Of a stretch of DNA of 34,865 bases, positions 1 through 6,750 are shown piece by piece. The translations under genes were made by a program, and so were the position numbers. The notes under the pieces are model-generated. The model worked only from the letters and a program-made list of their open reading frames with translations. It had not been told where the DNA came from and ran no database searches. The stretch covers positions 1 to 34,865 of the forward strand of contig CACZYF010000035.1 of NCBI GenBank assembly GCA_902785355.1, in the 5' to 3' direction. The DNA comes from an uncultured Ruminococcus sp. Its GTDB lineage: Bacteria > Bacillota > Clostridia > Oscillospirales > Acutalibacteraceae. Position 1 is the stretch's first letter. Each line of letters begins with the position of its first letter.

Positions 1-734
1 TTGTAGTCCCAGCCGAAGCCGCCCTTCGAGGTCTTGCCGTGAGCGGTGTATGCGTAGGGGTTGCCGCTGTTGGTCGGAACAGGGGACTTGGTGTCGATGT
101 AAACGCGCTCGCCGTTGACGATCTTGATGGTGTCATCGGTGGTGGAAGAAGTCTTGAACAGGGCCTTTACGGAAGCTTCGGTCGGCGCGACGGTAGGAGC
201 CTGAGTAGGAGCCTGAGTGGGTGCCTCTGTAGGAGCGGCAGCTTTCTGAGCGGCAGCCTTTTGAGCGGCGGCCTTTTGAGCGGCAGCCTTTTGAGCGGCG
301 GCTTTCTTCTCAGCCGCTTTCTTCTCGGCGAGCTTCTTCTCAGCCGCCTTCTTCTGCGCTGCCTTCTGCGCTTCGATCTTCTTCTGCGCTGCCTTTACCT
401 CGGCGGCTTTCTTCTCAGCCGCTGTCGTATCGGTCGCCTTTTTCGCTGTGACATTCTCGGTCGGGGCGGTGGTCGCCTTGATGAGATCGGCGGTTTTCTT
501 GTTCGCTGTCAGCGCCGGGGCGTCATTCTTGACGGAGATCGCGGTGGTGGGAGCGGCGGTCTTGCTGAGCTTCGGAGCGTTCATCGCGCCGAATACCATC
601 GCGCCCGCGGCGATCACGCCGACCATAGCGACGGCGACCGCGCCGATGAAGATGCCCTTCTTCGTTGCCTTATCCTTTACTGCGGTGTTGGCTGTGTTGA
701 TGTTCTTCTCGGTATGCATGTTCTTGTTAGTCAT
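1..734 (-). CDS. Membrane-anchored Ala/Lys-rich exported protein, 3' end cut by window edge
   Basis: The start is ATG at 732-734, read leftward, behind an AGGAGGGA ribosome binding site at 741-748. The frame stays open to base 1, so about 244 residues are visible and the C-terminus is missing. Seen: a short polar N-terminus, one hydrophobic membrane segment at about residues 27-50, a Thr-rich stretch, then a long Ala/Lys/Gln/Glu helix-forming region resembling TolA (about residues 105-165) that ends in four AAAQK repeats. A PTEAPTQAPT linker follows, then the start of a C-terminal domain containing VNGERVYIDTK and HGKTSKGGFGW. That domain matches the protein at 8348-8950 (VNGESVYTDIK, PGKTTDGFRW), so the two are paralogues with different stalks. 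The likely arrangement is a membrane anchor, a stalk and an outside domain. Function not recognised. Confidence 0.85.
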   Translation of the reverse strand, partial: MTNKNMHTEKNINTANTAVKDKATKKGIFIGAVAVAMVGVIAAGAMVFGAMNAPKLSKTAAPTTAISVKNDAPALTANKKTADLIKATTAPTENVTAKKATDTTAAEKKAAEVKAAQKKIEAQKAAQKKAAEKKLAEKKAAEKKAAAQKAAAQKAAAQKAAAQKAAAPTEAPTQAPTQAPTVAPTEASVKALFKTSSTTDDTIKIVNGERVYIDTKSPVPTNSGNPYAYTAHGKTSKGGFGWDY

Positions 735-862
735 TTTGATTCCCTCCTGATTTTTGTTTTTATTTTTTTGTTAAATGACTGTTTTGTTCCGCCGTTGTTT
801 CTTAATATTCAGCAGTCTTTCTGATCGGCGGCTTGGGTCGGGCTTTAAGCTCGTTCCCTTGA
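735..862 (-). promoter_or_regulatory. Conserved, probably structured 5' leader (copy 1)
   Basis: About 125 bases lie between the predicted start of transcription near 861 and the ATG at 734. The part from 773 upstream is repeated before the paralogous gene at 8950. The RNA can form GGG/CCC (858-856 with 837-835) around a small hairpin (853-848 with 844-839), and CCGCCG (831-826) can pair with CGGCGG (794-789). GACUG near 812 could alternatively pair with CAGUC near 778. No known riboswitch family was recognised. Confidence 0.5.
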
Positions 863-867
863 CTGTG

Positions 868-907
868 GCTATAGCATAACATACCCACTATGACAACAGT
901 ATGACAA
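868..907 (-). promoter_or_regulatory. Promoter with tandem TTGTCATA operator (copy 1)
   Basis: Reading leftward, TTGTCA at 896-891 and TATAGC at 873-868 are separated by 17 bases. TTGTCATA occurs twice, at 907-900 and 896-889, exactly 11 bp apart, the second copy overlapping the -35 box. Direct repeats at 11-bp spacing are typical of OmpR/PhoB-family response-regulator sites, and the sequence resembles a Pho box. The same arrangement is present at 9082-9121. Confidence 0.6.
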
Positions 908-970
908 AAATCGGGGGATTTTTAAACTTTTTCAATTTTTTTGAAAATATTTCGGCAAATGAAATCGACC

Positions 971-998
971 CTGTTATTTTTTGTTGCAGTTGTATAAT
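971..998 (+). promoter_or_regulatory. Likely sigma-A promoter of the cyclophilin-like lipoprotein gene
   Basis: A perfect TATAAT lies at 993-998, with a weak CTGTTA at 971-976 sixteen bases upstream. The ATG follows 24 bases later, behind AAGGAG at 1009-1014. Confidence 0.55.
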
Positions 999-1021
999 AA
1001 CGTTATAGAAGGAGACTTGGT

Positions 1022-1567
1022 ATGAAGAAAACTATTTTATTATCATTGATCGGATTGATGATGATCCTCTCAGCCTGCGGGAACGGTCAGGGTGAACCGA
1101 AAGCGACCTTACCGACCGATCAGCCCCCGACGGCTGTAGAGGCGACCGAACAATCTGCGCCGGAGACGGAAACAGTCGCTCGGCCGAGCGCCGAAGATCA
1201 TACCCGGGAGGAGCGGGATACGGAGCTGGAAATGACGATAGGGGATACCCCTGTTACGGTCGAGTGGGAGGACAACGAGACCGTTGAAGCGCTGAAAGAA
1301 GCAGTCAAGACGGAGCCGCTTACCGTACAGATGTCAATGTACGGCGGCTTCGAGCAGGTCGGCTCCCTCAACATGACGCTGCCGCGAAACGACGTTCAGA
1401 CGACGACCTCCGCCGGCGATATCGTCCTGTATGCGGGCGATCAATTGGTCGTGTTCTACGGCTCAAACTCATGGGCATATACCCGCCTGGGACATGTTTC
1501 CGATAAAACCCAACAGGAGCTGACCGAGCTTCTGTCAAACGGAGACGTGACCGTCACGCTTATATAA
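1022..1567 (+). CDS. Lipoprotein with cyclophilin-like fold domain
   Basis: This is a 181-residue protein. The N-terminus is a lipoprotein signal peptide with lipobox LSAC (Cys at residue 19), so it should be lipid-anchored on the outer face of the membrane. A Thr/Pro/Glu-rich linker runs to about residue 65. The rest (about 68-181) resembles the bacterial cyclophilin-like fold family: a first strand in MTIGDTPVTVEW, then SMYGGFEQVGSL, LPRNDVQTTTSAGDIVLY, FYGSNSWAYTRLG and a final strand DVTVTLI. Family members are small barrel domains of mostly unknown role; prolyl isomerase activity should not be assumed. The gene is single, with its own promoter and a terminator directly after the stop. 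The start is fixed by AAGGAG eight bases upstream. Confidence 0.85.
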   Translation: MKKTILLSLIGLMMILSACGNGQGEPKATLPTDQPPTAVEATEQSAPETETVARPSAEDHTREERDTELEMTIGDTPVTVEWEDNETVEALKEAVKTEPLTVQMSMYGGFEQVGSLNMTLPRNDVQTTTSAGDIVLYAGDQLVVFYGSNSWAYTRLGHVSDKTQQELTELLSNGDVTVTLI

Positions 1568-1571
1568 TGCG

Positions 1572-1603
1572 AAAGCTGCCTTGATGATTCAAGACAGCTT
1601 TTC
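1572..1603. terminator. Bidirectional intrinsic terminator
   Basis: AAAGCTG-CTTGA pairs with TTCAAG-CAGCTTT around a short loop, with T-rich sequence after it on the plus strand and an A-rich flank that becomes T-rich on the minus strand. It sits between two convergent genes (1022-1567 plus, 1606-1926 minus). Confidence 0.75.
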
Positions 1604-1605
1604 TG

Positions 1606-1926
1606 TTATTTGCTATTCTTTTTGAAGAGCGCCGCTTTTACAACGCCTCTCGGGTCTTTGACGAGTAGGATCACCAACCAGATGATCAGACCGAGCGCTA
1701 CGACGGACAGCCCGAGGAACAGGTCGTTGAGCATATCTGCGGGAGCGGGTGTAAAATACGCGGCTCCCAGCTCGGCGTATTCGAAGATCGCGTCGATCAG
1801 CCACATCAGCGAAGCGCCCCAGAACATCCAGCAGAGAACGCCGATCATCATCTCGTTCTTCGGCGCGTTTTTGTACCAGATGATCGTGCAAATGATCGCG
1901 GCGAAAACGGAAGTCAACAGTGTCAT
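1606..1926 (-). CDS. Small membrane protein, second gene of a pair
   Basis: A 106-residue protein with three hydrophobic segments (about 1-17, 27-47 and 70-90) and a basic C-terminus (KKNSK). Family not recognised. It begins 10 bases after the stop of the 1937-2359 gene, and its ribosome binding site (GAGGT, 1934-1938) overlaps that stop, so the two are co-transcribed and probably translationally coupled. Both proteins contain a similar patch: MFWGASLMWLIDAIFEYAEL here and MLWGGSALLMFEHIWHGEI in the partner. That suggests an old duplication of a membrane subunit, possibly forming a hetero-oligomer. No catalytic motif seen. Confidence 0.75.
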   Translation of the reverse strand: MTLLTSVFAAIICTIIWYKNAPKNEMMIGVLCWMFWGASLMWLIDAIFEYAELGAAYFTPAPADMLNDLFLGLSVVALGLIIWLVILLVKDPRGVVKAALFKKNSK

Positions 1927-1936
1927 ACAATTGACC

Positions 1937-2359
1937 TCAGCCTTCGGACGCGGCGAGGGTATCGGCCTCTTTCTCAGCTCTCTTTTCGATCAGCGCGGTA
2001 ACGCCGACGACGCCCAGCCATACGGCTGTGACGAGAGCCGCCATCGAGACGCCGACCGTCGCCATCTCATGCATCATCTGTGCGGCGTCTGCGGGATCGG
2101 ACGCGGCAGTCAGGAACGGGAAGAACGGAACGATCTCTCCGTGCCAGATATGCTCGAACATCAGCAGCGCGCTGCCGCCCCAGAGCATACGGTTGAGCCA
2201 TTTGAGCTTGCGGGAGAAGGGGATCTTCTGCGCTGCTTCGGTCTTTACGCCGTCGAAGCTTACCTTCAGCTCCTGCTGTTCCTTTTCCTTCTTCTCAATG
2301 ATCTTTGTCGCGACGGTGGTGATCACCGCTTCAGTTGCTGCTACGAGAAAACACGCCAT
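1937..2359 (-). CDS. Small membrane protein, first gene of a pair
   Basis: A 140-residue protein. The start ATG at 2357-2359 follows GGAGGTG (2366-2372). The N-terminus is hydrophobic (about 1-18), followed by a charged Lys/Glu-rich region to about residue 55, then two hydrophobic segments (about 57-85 and 100-123) and a charged tail (EKRAEKEADT). It shares the W-G-x-S patch with the protein of the downstream gene. The region upstream (2370-2400) is a run of TATA-like sequence that probably contains the promoter, but no single -10/-35 pair stands out. Function unknown; the order and overlap with 1606-1926 argue for a two-subunit membrane complex. Confidence 0.75.
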   Translation of the reverse strand: MACFLVAATEAVITTVATKIIEKKEKEQQELKVSFDGVKTEAAQKIPFSRKLKWLNRMLWGGSALLMFEHIWHGEIVPFFPFLTAASDPADAAQMMHEMATVGVSMAALVTAVWLGVVGVTALIEKRAEKEADTLAASEG

Positions 2360-2442
2360 AAAAGCACCTCCGAAATACTATATATATTACTATATTATCG
2401 TACAGGAAAAGACGGCTTTTGTCAATATCCCAAAGCACTGAT

Positions 2443-2477
2443 AATCGGGAAATAAATATGCGTAAATCGGGAAATAA
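2443..2477. repeat. Direct repeat upstream of the hyp operon
   Basis: AATCGGGAAATAA occurs at 2443-2455 and again at 2465-2477, exactly 22 bp apart (two helical turns). It lies about 30 bp upstream of the -35 box of the hypB operon, a position suited to an operator. Confidence 0.55.
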
Positions 2478-2505
2478 TCTTCTTCGCGCAGCTGTGCTTG
2501 TTTGC

Positions 2506-2534
2506 TTGACTTTTTACAGTCCCTTTGTTACAAT
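2506..2534 (+). promoter_or_regulatory. Promoter of the hypB-hypB-oxidoreductase-hypA operon
   Basis: TTGACT at 2506-2511 and TACAAT at 2529-2534 are separated by 17 bases. The start codon at 2541 is only seven bases after the -10 box, so transcription should begin at or next to the A of the ATG, giving a leaderless message. There is no Shine-Dalgarno sequence before the ATG. Confidence 0.75.
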
Positions 2535-2540
2535 TGATGC

Positions 2541-3203
2541 ATGAAAACCGTACTGATTAAAGAGGATATTATTTCCCGTAACAACGAGCGCGCGAGGGAA
2601 GTAAGAGCCCTTACGCGAGAAAAGAAAATATACTACGTAAACGTGATGTCGTCGCCCGGCGGCGGGAAGACCACCCTGCTCACGAAGCTGATCCCCGCAC
2701 TTGGCGACAGCCTGCGCGTCGGGGTGATCGAAGCGGATATCGACTCCGACAAGGACGCGGTCACGATCGAAGGAGCGACCGGAGCGCGCACGATTCAGAT
2801 GCATACCGGCGGCGCCTGTCACATCACCTGCCAGATGAGCCTCGAAGCGCTCGAGGCGCTCGGCATAGACGGACTCGACGTCGTGTTTCTCGAGAACATC
2901 GGCAACCTCGTCTGCCCGGCTGAGTTCGATACCGGCGCCGACATGAATCTGGTGCTTTTGAGCGTGCCGGAGGGGGACGATAAGCCGCTGAAATATCCGC
3001 TGATGTTCGAGGTGGCTTCCGCTGTAGCGATCACGAAGCTGGATGTAGCGCCGATCTTTGATTTTGATCGTGAGAGAGCGGTGCAGAACATCCGTAAACG
3101 CAACGAGGACGCGGATGTGTTCTTTGTGTGCGCGAAGAGCGGCGAGGGCGTCGCGGAGCTTGCGGATTATCTGCTTCAAAAGATCAGTGCAGCGAAAGAG
3201 TAA
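2541..3203 (+). CDS. hypB: HypB-family nickel-insertion GTPase, first copy
   Basis: A 220-residue SIMIBI GTPase of the HypB family, which uses GTP to load nickel during maturation of [NiFe]-hydrogenase and sometimes other nickel enzymes. Seen: P-loop SSPGGGKTT (Lys43), EADIDSD (65-70) of the switch region, the metal-binding Cys-His pair (C93, H94) with the third ligand C125 in LVCPAEFD, TKLD (165-168) as the base-recognition motif, and a CAKSG loop near residue 197. It lacks the N-terminal CxxCGC site of E. coli HypB and any His-rich stretch. The start has no ribosome binding site and coincides with the predicted transcription start. The stop is 16 bases before a second hypB. No hydrogenase subunit or HypC-F gene lies nearby. 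Confidence 0.93.
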   Translation: MKTVLIKEDIISRNNERAREVRALTREKKIYYVNVMSSPGGGKTTLLTKLIPALGDSLRVGVIEADIDSDKDAVTIEGATGARTIQMHTGGACHITCQMSLEALEALGIDGLDVVFLENIGNLVCPAEFDTGADMNLVLLSVPEGDDKPLKYPLMFEVASAVAITKLDVAPIFDFDRERAVQNIRKRNEDADVFFVCAKSGEGVAELADYLLQKISAAKE

Positions 3204-3219
3204 ATCTGCGAGGTGTGCG

Positions 3220-3882
3220 ATGCAAGAGGTCAGAACGATTTTATTATCAAAGAGCGTTTTCGAGGATAACGACCGCGCGGCTGACGCGCTGCGTGAACGC
3301 CTGCGAGAGAAGGGCGTGTGTCTTGTTAACGTGATGTCCTCGCCCGGCAGCGGAAAAACGACGCTCCTCGTATCGCTGATCCGTCGGCTTGCTGAGAAGT
3401 ACCGCGTCGGCGTGATGGAGGCGGATATCGACTCGGACGTAGACGCCGTGACCGTGGCGCGTGAGACAGGCTGCCGCTCCGTCCAGCTCCACACGGACGG
3501 GATGTGCCATCTCGACGCCGGCATGACCGAACAGGGGCTTCGGGAGCTCGGCGAAGGACTCGATCTCATTTTCCTCGAGAATGTCGGCAACCTTGTCTGT
3601 CCGGCTGAGTACGACACCGGCGCGACCTGTAACGTCGTCATCCTGTCCGTTCCCGAGGGGACGGATAAACCGCTCAAATACCCGTTGGTGTTTGAGAACA
3701 GCGACCTGGTCATCATCAGCAAGATCGACGCGCTGCCGTATTTTGATTTTGATATCGAAGAATGTAAAAGCTACGTCGGTAAACGGAACGGCGCGGTCGA
3801 GGTGATCCCCGTCTCCGCTAAGACCGGCGAGAATATGGAAGCACTGGAAAACTGGTTTATCAATAAAGTGACAGGGGTTTAG
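3220..3882 (+). CDS. hypB: HypB-family nickel-insertion GTPase, second copy
   Basis: 220 residues. ATG at 3220 is chosen because GAGGTG (3210-3215) precedes it and the protein then aligns end to end with the HypB just upstream; longer readings into the upstream gene are artefacts. Seen: P-loop SSPGSGKTT (Lys46), EADIDSD (68-73), Cys-His pair C96/H97, third ligand C127 in LVCPAEYD, SKID (167-170) and VSAKTG (198-203). All motifs needed for GTP and metal binding are intact, so it is not a dead copy. The sequence differs widely from the first copy outside the motifs, which points to an old duplication and perhaps a heterodimer, since HypB works as a GTP-dependent dimer. It is three bases from the oxidoreductase gene. 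Confidence 0.93.
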   Translation: MQEVRTILLSKSVFEDNDRAADALRERLREKGVCLVNVMSSPGSGKTTLLVSLIRRLAEKYRVGVMEADIDSDVDAVTVARETGCRSVQLHTDGMCHLDAGMTEQGLRELGEGLDLIFLENVGNLVCPAEYDTGATCNVVILSVPEGTDKPLKYPLVFENSDLVIISKIDALPYFDFDIEECKSYVGKRNGAVEVIPVSAKTGENMEALENWFINKVTGV

Positions 3883-3885
3883 ATT

Positions 3886-6750
3886 ATGCCGAAACAAAAT
3901 GAATTCATTATCAGCAAATACCAGAACGAAAAGGATTTTCAAAAGAGCTACTCGAAGCTCGGTAAGAAGATCACCGACGTTGTGAAGCACAAGCTCGGCG
4001 GCGTGACCGCGAACGATCCCGAATACTGGGGGCTTCGAGAGATGCTCACCCCCGAGATGGTCGACATGCTCAATAAGATGAAGGTGCGCAAGCACTATAC
4101 GCTGGACGACCTTATCAAGCTCCACAAGGGCGTCGATCCCAAGCACGTGGAGGAGGTCTACGAGCAGATGTCGGTCATCGGCATCATCGAGTATGACTAC
4201 GGCGACAACTACACCCATAACCTCAAGGACGATCATCCGATCCCGAACGCCCCGAAGATCAAGCGCTATAAGCTGTCGTTCTTCGTCCCGGGCAGCGCGG
4301 AGCTGTTCAACTCCTCCGTCGACAGGATCGAGAAGAATCCGGCAGTCACCTCGTTTTTTGAGCGGATGACCTTCATCCCGCTCGCGGGTATCACCCAGAT
4401 GGTCGCGCCCGGCGGCATGGGTATCGGCATGCATGTTATCCCGGTCGAGAAGGCAATCGACGCCCAGCAGGAGGCGATCACGCTCGAGCGTATCTCTTAC
4501 TGGCTCGATAAATACGAGGGGCATATCGCCGCGGGCATCTGCTCCTGCCGCGCTTCACGCGCCGTGCTCGGCGACGGCTGTACCGACGACGTGAACGACT
4601 GGTGCGTCCAGCTCGGCGATATGGCGGATTATGCCGTCGAGACCAACCGCGCACATTATATTACTAAGGAACGCGCGCTGGAGATCTTTGAGCTTGCCGA
4701 GAAGAACGGCTATGTCCATCAGATCACCAACATCGACGGTGAGAATAAGATCTTCGATATCTGTAACTGCAACGTGCGTATCTGTAACGCTCTGCGTACC
4801 AGTATGCTGTTCAATACGCCCTATCTCTCCCGCAGCGCCTATACCTCAAAGGTCGACAGGAACAAGTGCGTCGCCTGCGGCAAGTGCGTTGAGATCTGTC
4901 CCGCCGGCGCTGTCAAGCTTGGACAGAAGCTGTGCAAAAAGGACGGCTCCGAGGTGAAGTACCGCCACTCTATCCTACCCGATAAGGTTCGCTGGGGCGA
5001 GTACGCATGGGATGAGAACTACCGCGATACACAGGTCGCCTCCAATACTTTTGACAAGGGCAGCGCGCCGTGTAAGGCTGCGTGTCCCGCTCATGTGCCG
5101 ATCCAGGCATATCTCGCCCTCGCGAAAGAGGGTAAGTACCGCGAGGCACTCGCGATGATCAAGACCGAGAACCCCTTCCCGTCCGTCTGCGGCAGAGTCT
5201 GTAACAAGCGCTGTGAGGACGCCTGCACCAGAGGCACGATCGACGCGCCCGTATCCATCGACGCGGTCAAGAAGTTTGTCGCCGATCTCGAGCTTGCCGA
5301 TAAGGAACGCTACGTTCCCGAGAAGCTCGTGCAGTCCGTCTACGGCAAGTGGGATGAGAAGATCGCTATCATCGGCGGCGGTCCCGCCGGTCTGAGCGCG
5401 GCGTATTATCTCGCCGAGATGGGCTATACCCCGACGGTATTTGAGAAGAACGCCGTCCCCGGCGGTATGCTCACCTACGGTATCCCCGGCTATAAGCTGG
5501 AGAAGGATGTTATCGAAGCCGAGATCGACGTGCTCCGCAAGCTCGGCGTAGAAATAAAGTGCGGCGTGAACGTCGGTGAGGATATCACCATCGATCAGCT
5601 CCGTAAAGAGGGCTACAAGGCGTTCTATATCGCCATCGGCTGCCAGGGCGGCAAACGCCCCGGCGTGAAGAACGATACCGCCGAGGGTACGGATATCGCC
5701 GTATCGTATCTCAGAGACAGCTACGAGCACCGCGCAAGCTTTACCGGCGACGTCGTGGTTGTCGGCGGCGGTAACGTAGCAGTTGACTGCGCGAGAAACG
5801 CCCATCGTCTGGGCGCCACAAGCGTGAAGATGTTCGCGCTCGAATCGCGCGATATCATGCCCGCGTCGAAGGAGGAGATCGCCGAGACCCTCGAGGAGGA
5901 TATCGCTGTCGAGAACGGCTGGGGTCCGAAGGAGGTCCTCACCGACGAAAGCGGCAAGGCTACCGGCATCATCTTCAAGCGCTGCACCTCCGTCTATAAC
6001 GCCGAGGGTAAATTCGCTCCCGAATACGATGAGAACGACACCGTACAGGTGAAAGCTGACAAGATCGTGTTCGCGATCGGTCAGAGCATCGAGTGGGGCA
6101 GGCTGCTCGATGGTACCAAGGTAGAGTTCTGGCACGGCAACTATCCCGTCGCGGATAAATTCACCTACCAGACCGCTGAGGAGGATATTTTTGTCGGCGG
6201 CGACGTCTACACCGGACCGAAATTCGTGATCGACGCGATCGCTGCGGGTCACGAGGCGGCTGAGAGCCTGCATCGCTTTGTCCGTCCGAAGGCGCATATG
6301 ACCATCGGCAGGAACAAGCGCGCCTATACGCCGCTTGACGTCAACGACATCTCCGTGCCTGATTACGATCATGCCGGTCGTCAGGAGGCGGGAATGGACA
6401 ACAGCGAGGATCATCGTATCTCCTTCAAGGATCTGCACAAGACGCTGACCGCCGAGCAGGTCAGGATCGAGACCTCCCGCTGCCTGTCCTGCGGCGCGTC
6501 CTACGTTGATCCCAACAAGTGTATCGGCTGCGGTCTGTGTACTACCAAATGCCAGTTCGACGCGATCCATCTGATCCGCGACAACCCGAAGTGCTCCGAT
6601 ATGCGTATCGCCGAGGATAAGGTGACCGGGCTTTTGAAGTATCAGACAGCCCGTATCGGCAAGATCATCATGAACTCCGGCTCCGAGGACGCGAAGATCA
6701 TGCGCGAGAAACGCAAGGCGTGGAAAAAAGCGCAGAAGGAATCTAAATAA
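3886..6750 (+). CDS. Multidomain Fe-S / FAD / NAD(P) oxidoreductase (GltD/NfnB-like core)
   Basis: A 954-residue cytoplasmic protein in the middle of a hyp operon. Order: an N-terminal region (1-320) of unknown fold carrying Cys motifs CSC (219-221) and CNC with C300 (293-300); a 4Fe-4S ferredoxin motif C328-x2-C331-x2-C334-x3-C338-P; the Fe-S domain typical of glutamate synthase small subunit and dihydropyrimidine dehydrogenase (C396, C400, C435, C439, C443, C447); an FAD Rossmann motif GGGPAG (497-502); an NAD(P) motif GGGNVA (627-632); and a C-terminal ferredoxin part (C866, C869, then C879, C882, C885, C889). The core resembles NfnB/GltD, which bifurcates or passes electrons between NAD(P)H, flavin and Fe-S clusters. 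No glutamine amidotransferase or synthase subunit is adjacent, so glutamate synthase is unlikely. Role inferred: electron transfer linked to a nickel protein. The stop overlaps the hypA start by one base. Confidence 0.9.
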   Translation: MPKQNEFIISKYQNEKDFQKSYSKLGKKITDVVKHKLGGVTANDPEYWGLREMLTPEMVDMLNKMKVRKHYTLDDLIKLHKGVDPKHVEEVYEQMSVIGIIEYDYGDNYTHNLKDDHPIPNAPKIKRYKLSFFVPGSAELFNSSVDRIEKNPAVTSFFERMTFIPLAGITQMVAPGGMGIGMHVIPVEKAIDAQQEAITLERISYWLDKYEGHIAAGICSCRASRAVLGDGCTDDVNDWCVQLGDMADYAVETNRAHYITKERALEIFELAEKNGYVHQITNIDGENKIFDICNCNVRICNALRTSMLFNTPYLSRSAYTSKVDRNKCVACGKCVEICPAGAVKLGQKLCKKDGSEVKYRHSILPDKVRWGEYAWDENYRDTQVASNTFDKGSAPCKAACPAHVPIQAYLALAKEGKYREALAMIKTENPFPSVCGRVCNKRCEDACTRGTIDAPVSIDAVKKFVADLELADKERYVPEKLVQSVYGKWDEKIAIIGGGPAGLSAAYYLAEMGYTPTVFEKNAVPGGMLTYGIPGYKLEKDVIEAEIDVLRKLGVEIKCGVNVGEDITIDQLRKEGYKAFYIAIGCQGGKRPGVKNDTAEGTDIAVSYLRDSYEHRASFTGDVVVVGGGNVAVDCARNAHRLGATSVKMFALESRDIMPASKEEIAETLEEDIAVENGWGPKEVLTDESGKATGIIFKRCTSVYNAEGKFAPEYDENDTVQVKADKIVFAIGQSIEWGRLLDGTKVEFWHGNYPVADKFTYQTAEEDIFVGGDVYTGPKFVIDAIAAGHEAAESLHRFVRPKAHMTIGRNKRAYTPLDVNDISVPDYDHAGRQEAGMDNSEDHRISFKDLHKTLTAEQVRIETSRCLSCGASYVDPNKCIGCGLCTTKCQFDAIHLIRDNPKCSDMRIAEDKVTGLLKYQTARIGKIIMNSGSEDAKIMREKRKAWKKAQKESK

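Noticed and set aside
39-824. Long plus-strand frame with many Ser/Leu/Gly repeats
   Set aside because: It is the antisense reading of the Ala/Lys-rich minus-strand gene, which has a proper start, a ribosome binding site, a membrane segment and a paralogue.
735-862. Known c-di-GMP or c-di-AMP riboswitch in the duplicated leader
   Set aside because: The GGGAAC and AAAGCC pieces recall riboswitch cores, but the conserved order of either family could not be matched; kept only as an unknown structured leader.
2514-4524. Long minus-strand frames opposite the hypB genes
   Set aside because: They mirror well-recognised HypB and oxidoreductase coding sequence and have no ribosome binding site or recognisable domain; GC-rich third positions open the opposite strand.
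4975-6570. 531-residue minus-strand frame
   Set aside because: Fully inside the oxidoreductase gene, whose cofactor motifs are clear on the plus strand.
3886-6750. Glutamate synthase small subunit (GltD)
   Set aside because: The FAD/NAD(P) core is similar, but the protein is about twice as long, carries extra Fe-S domains at both ends and has no GltB-type gene beside it.
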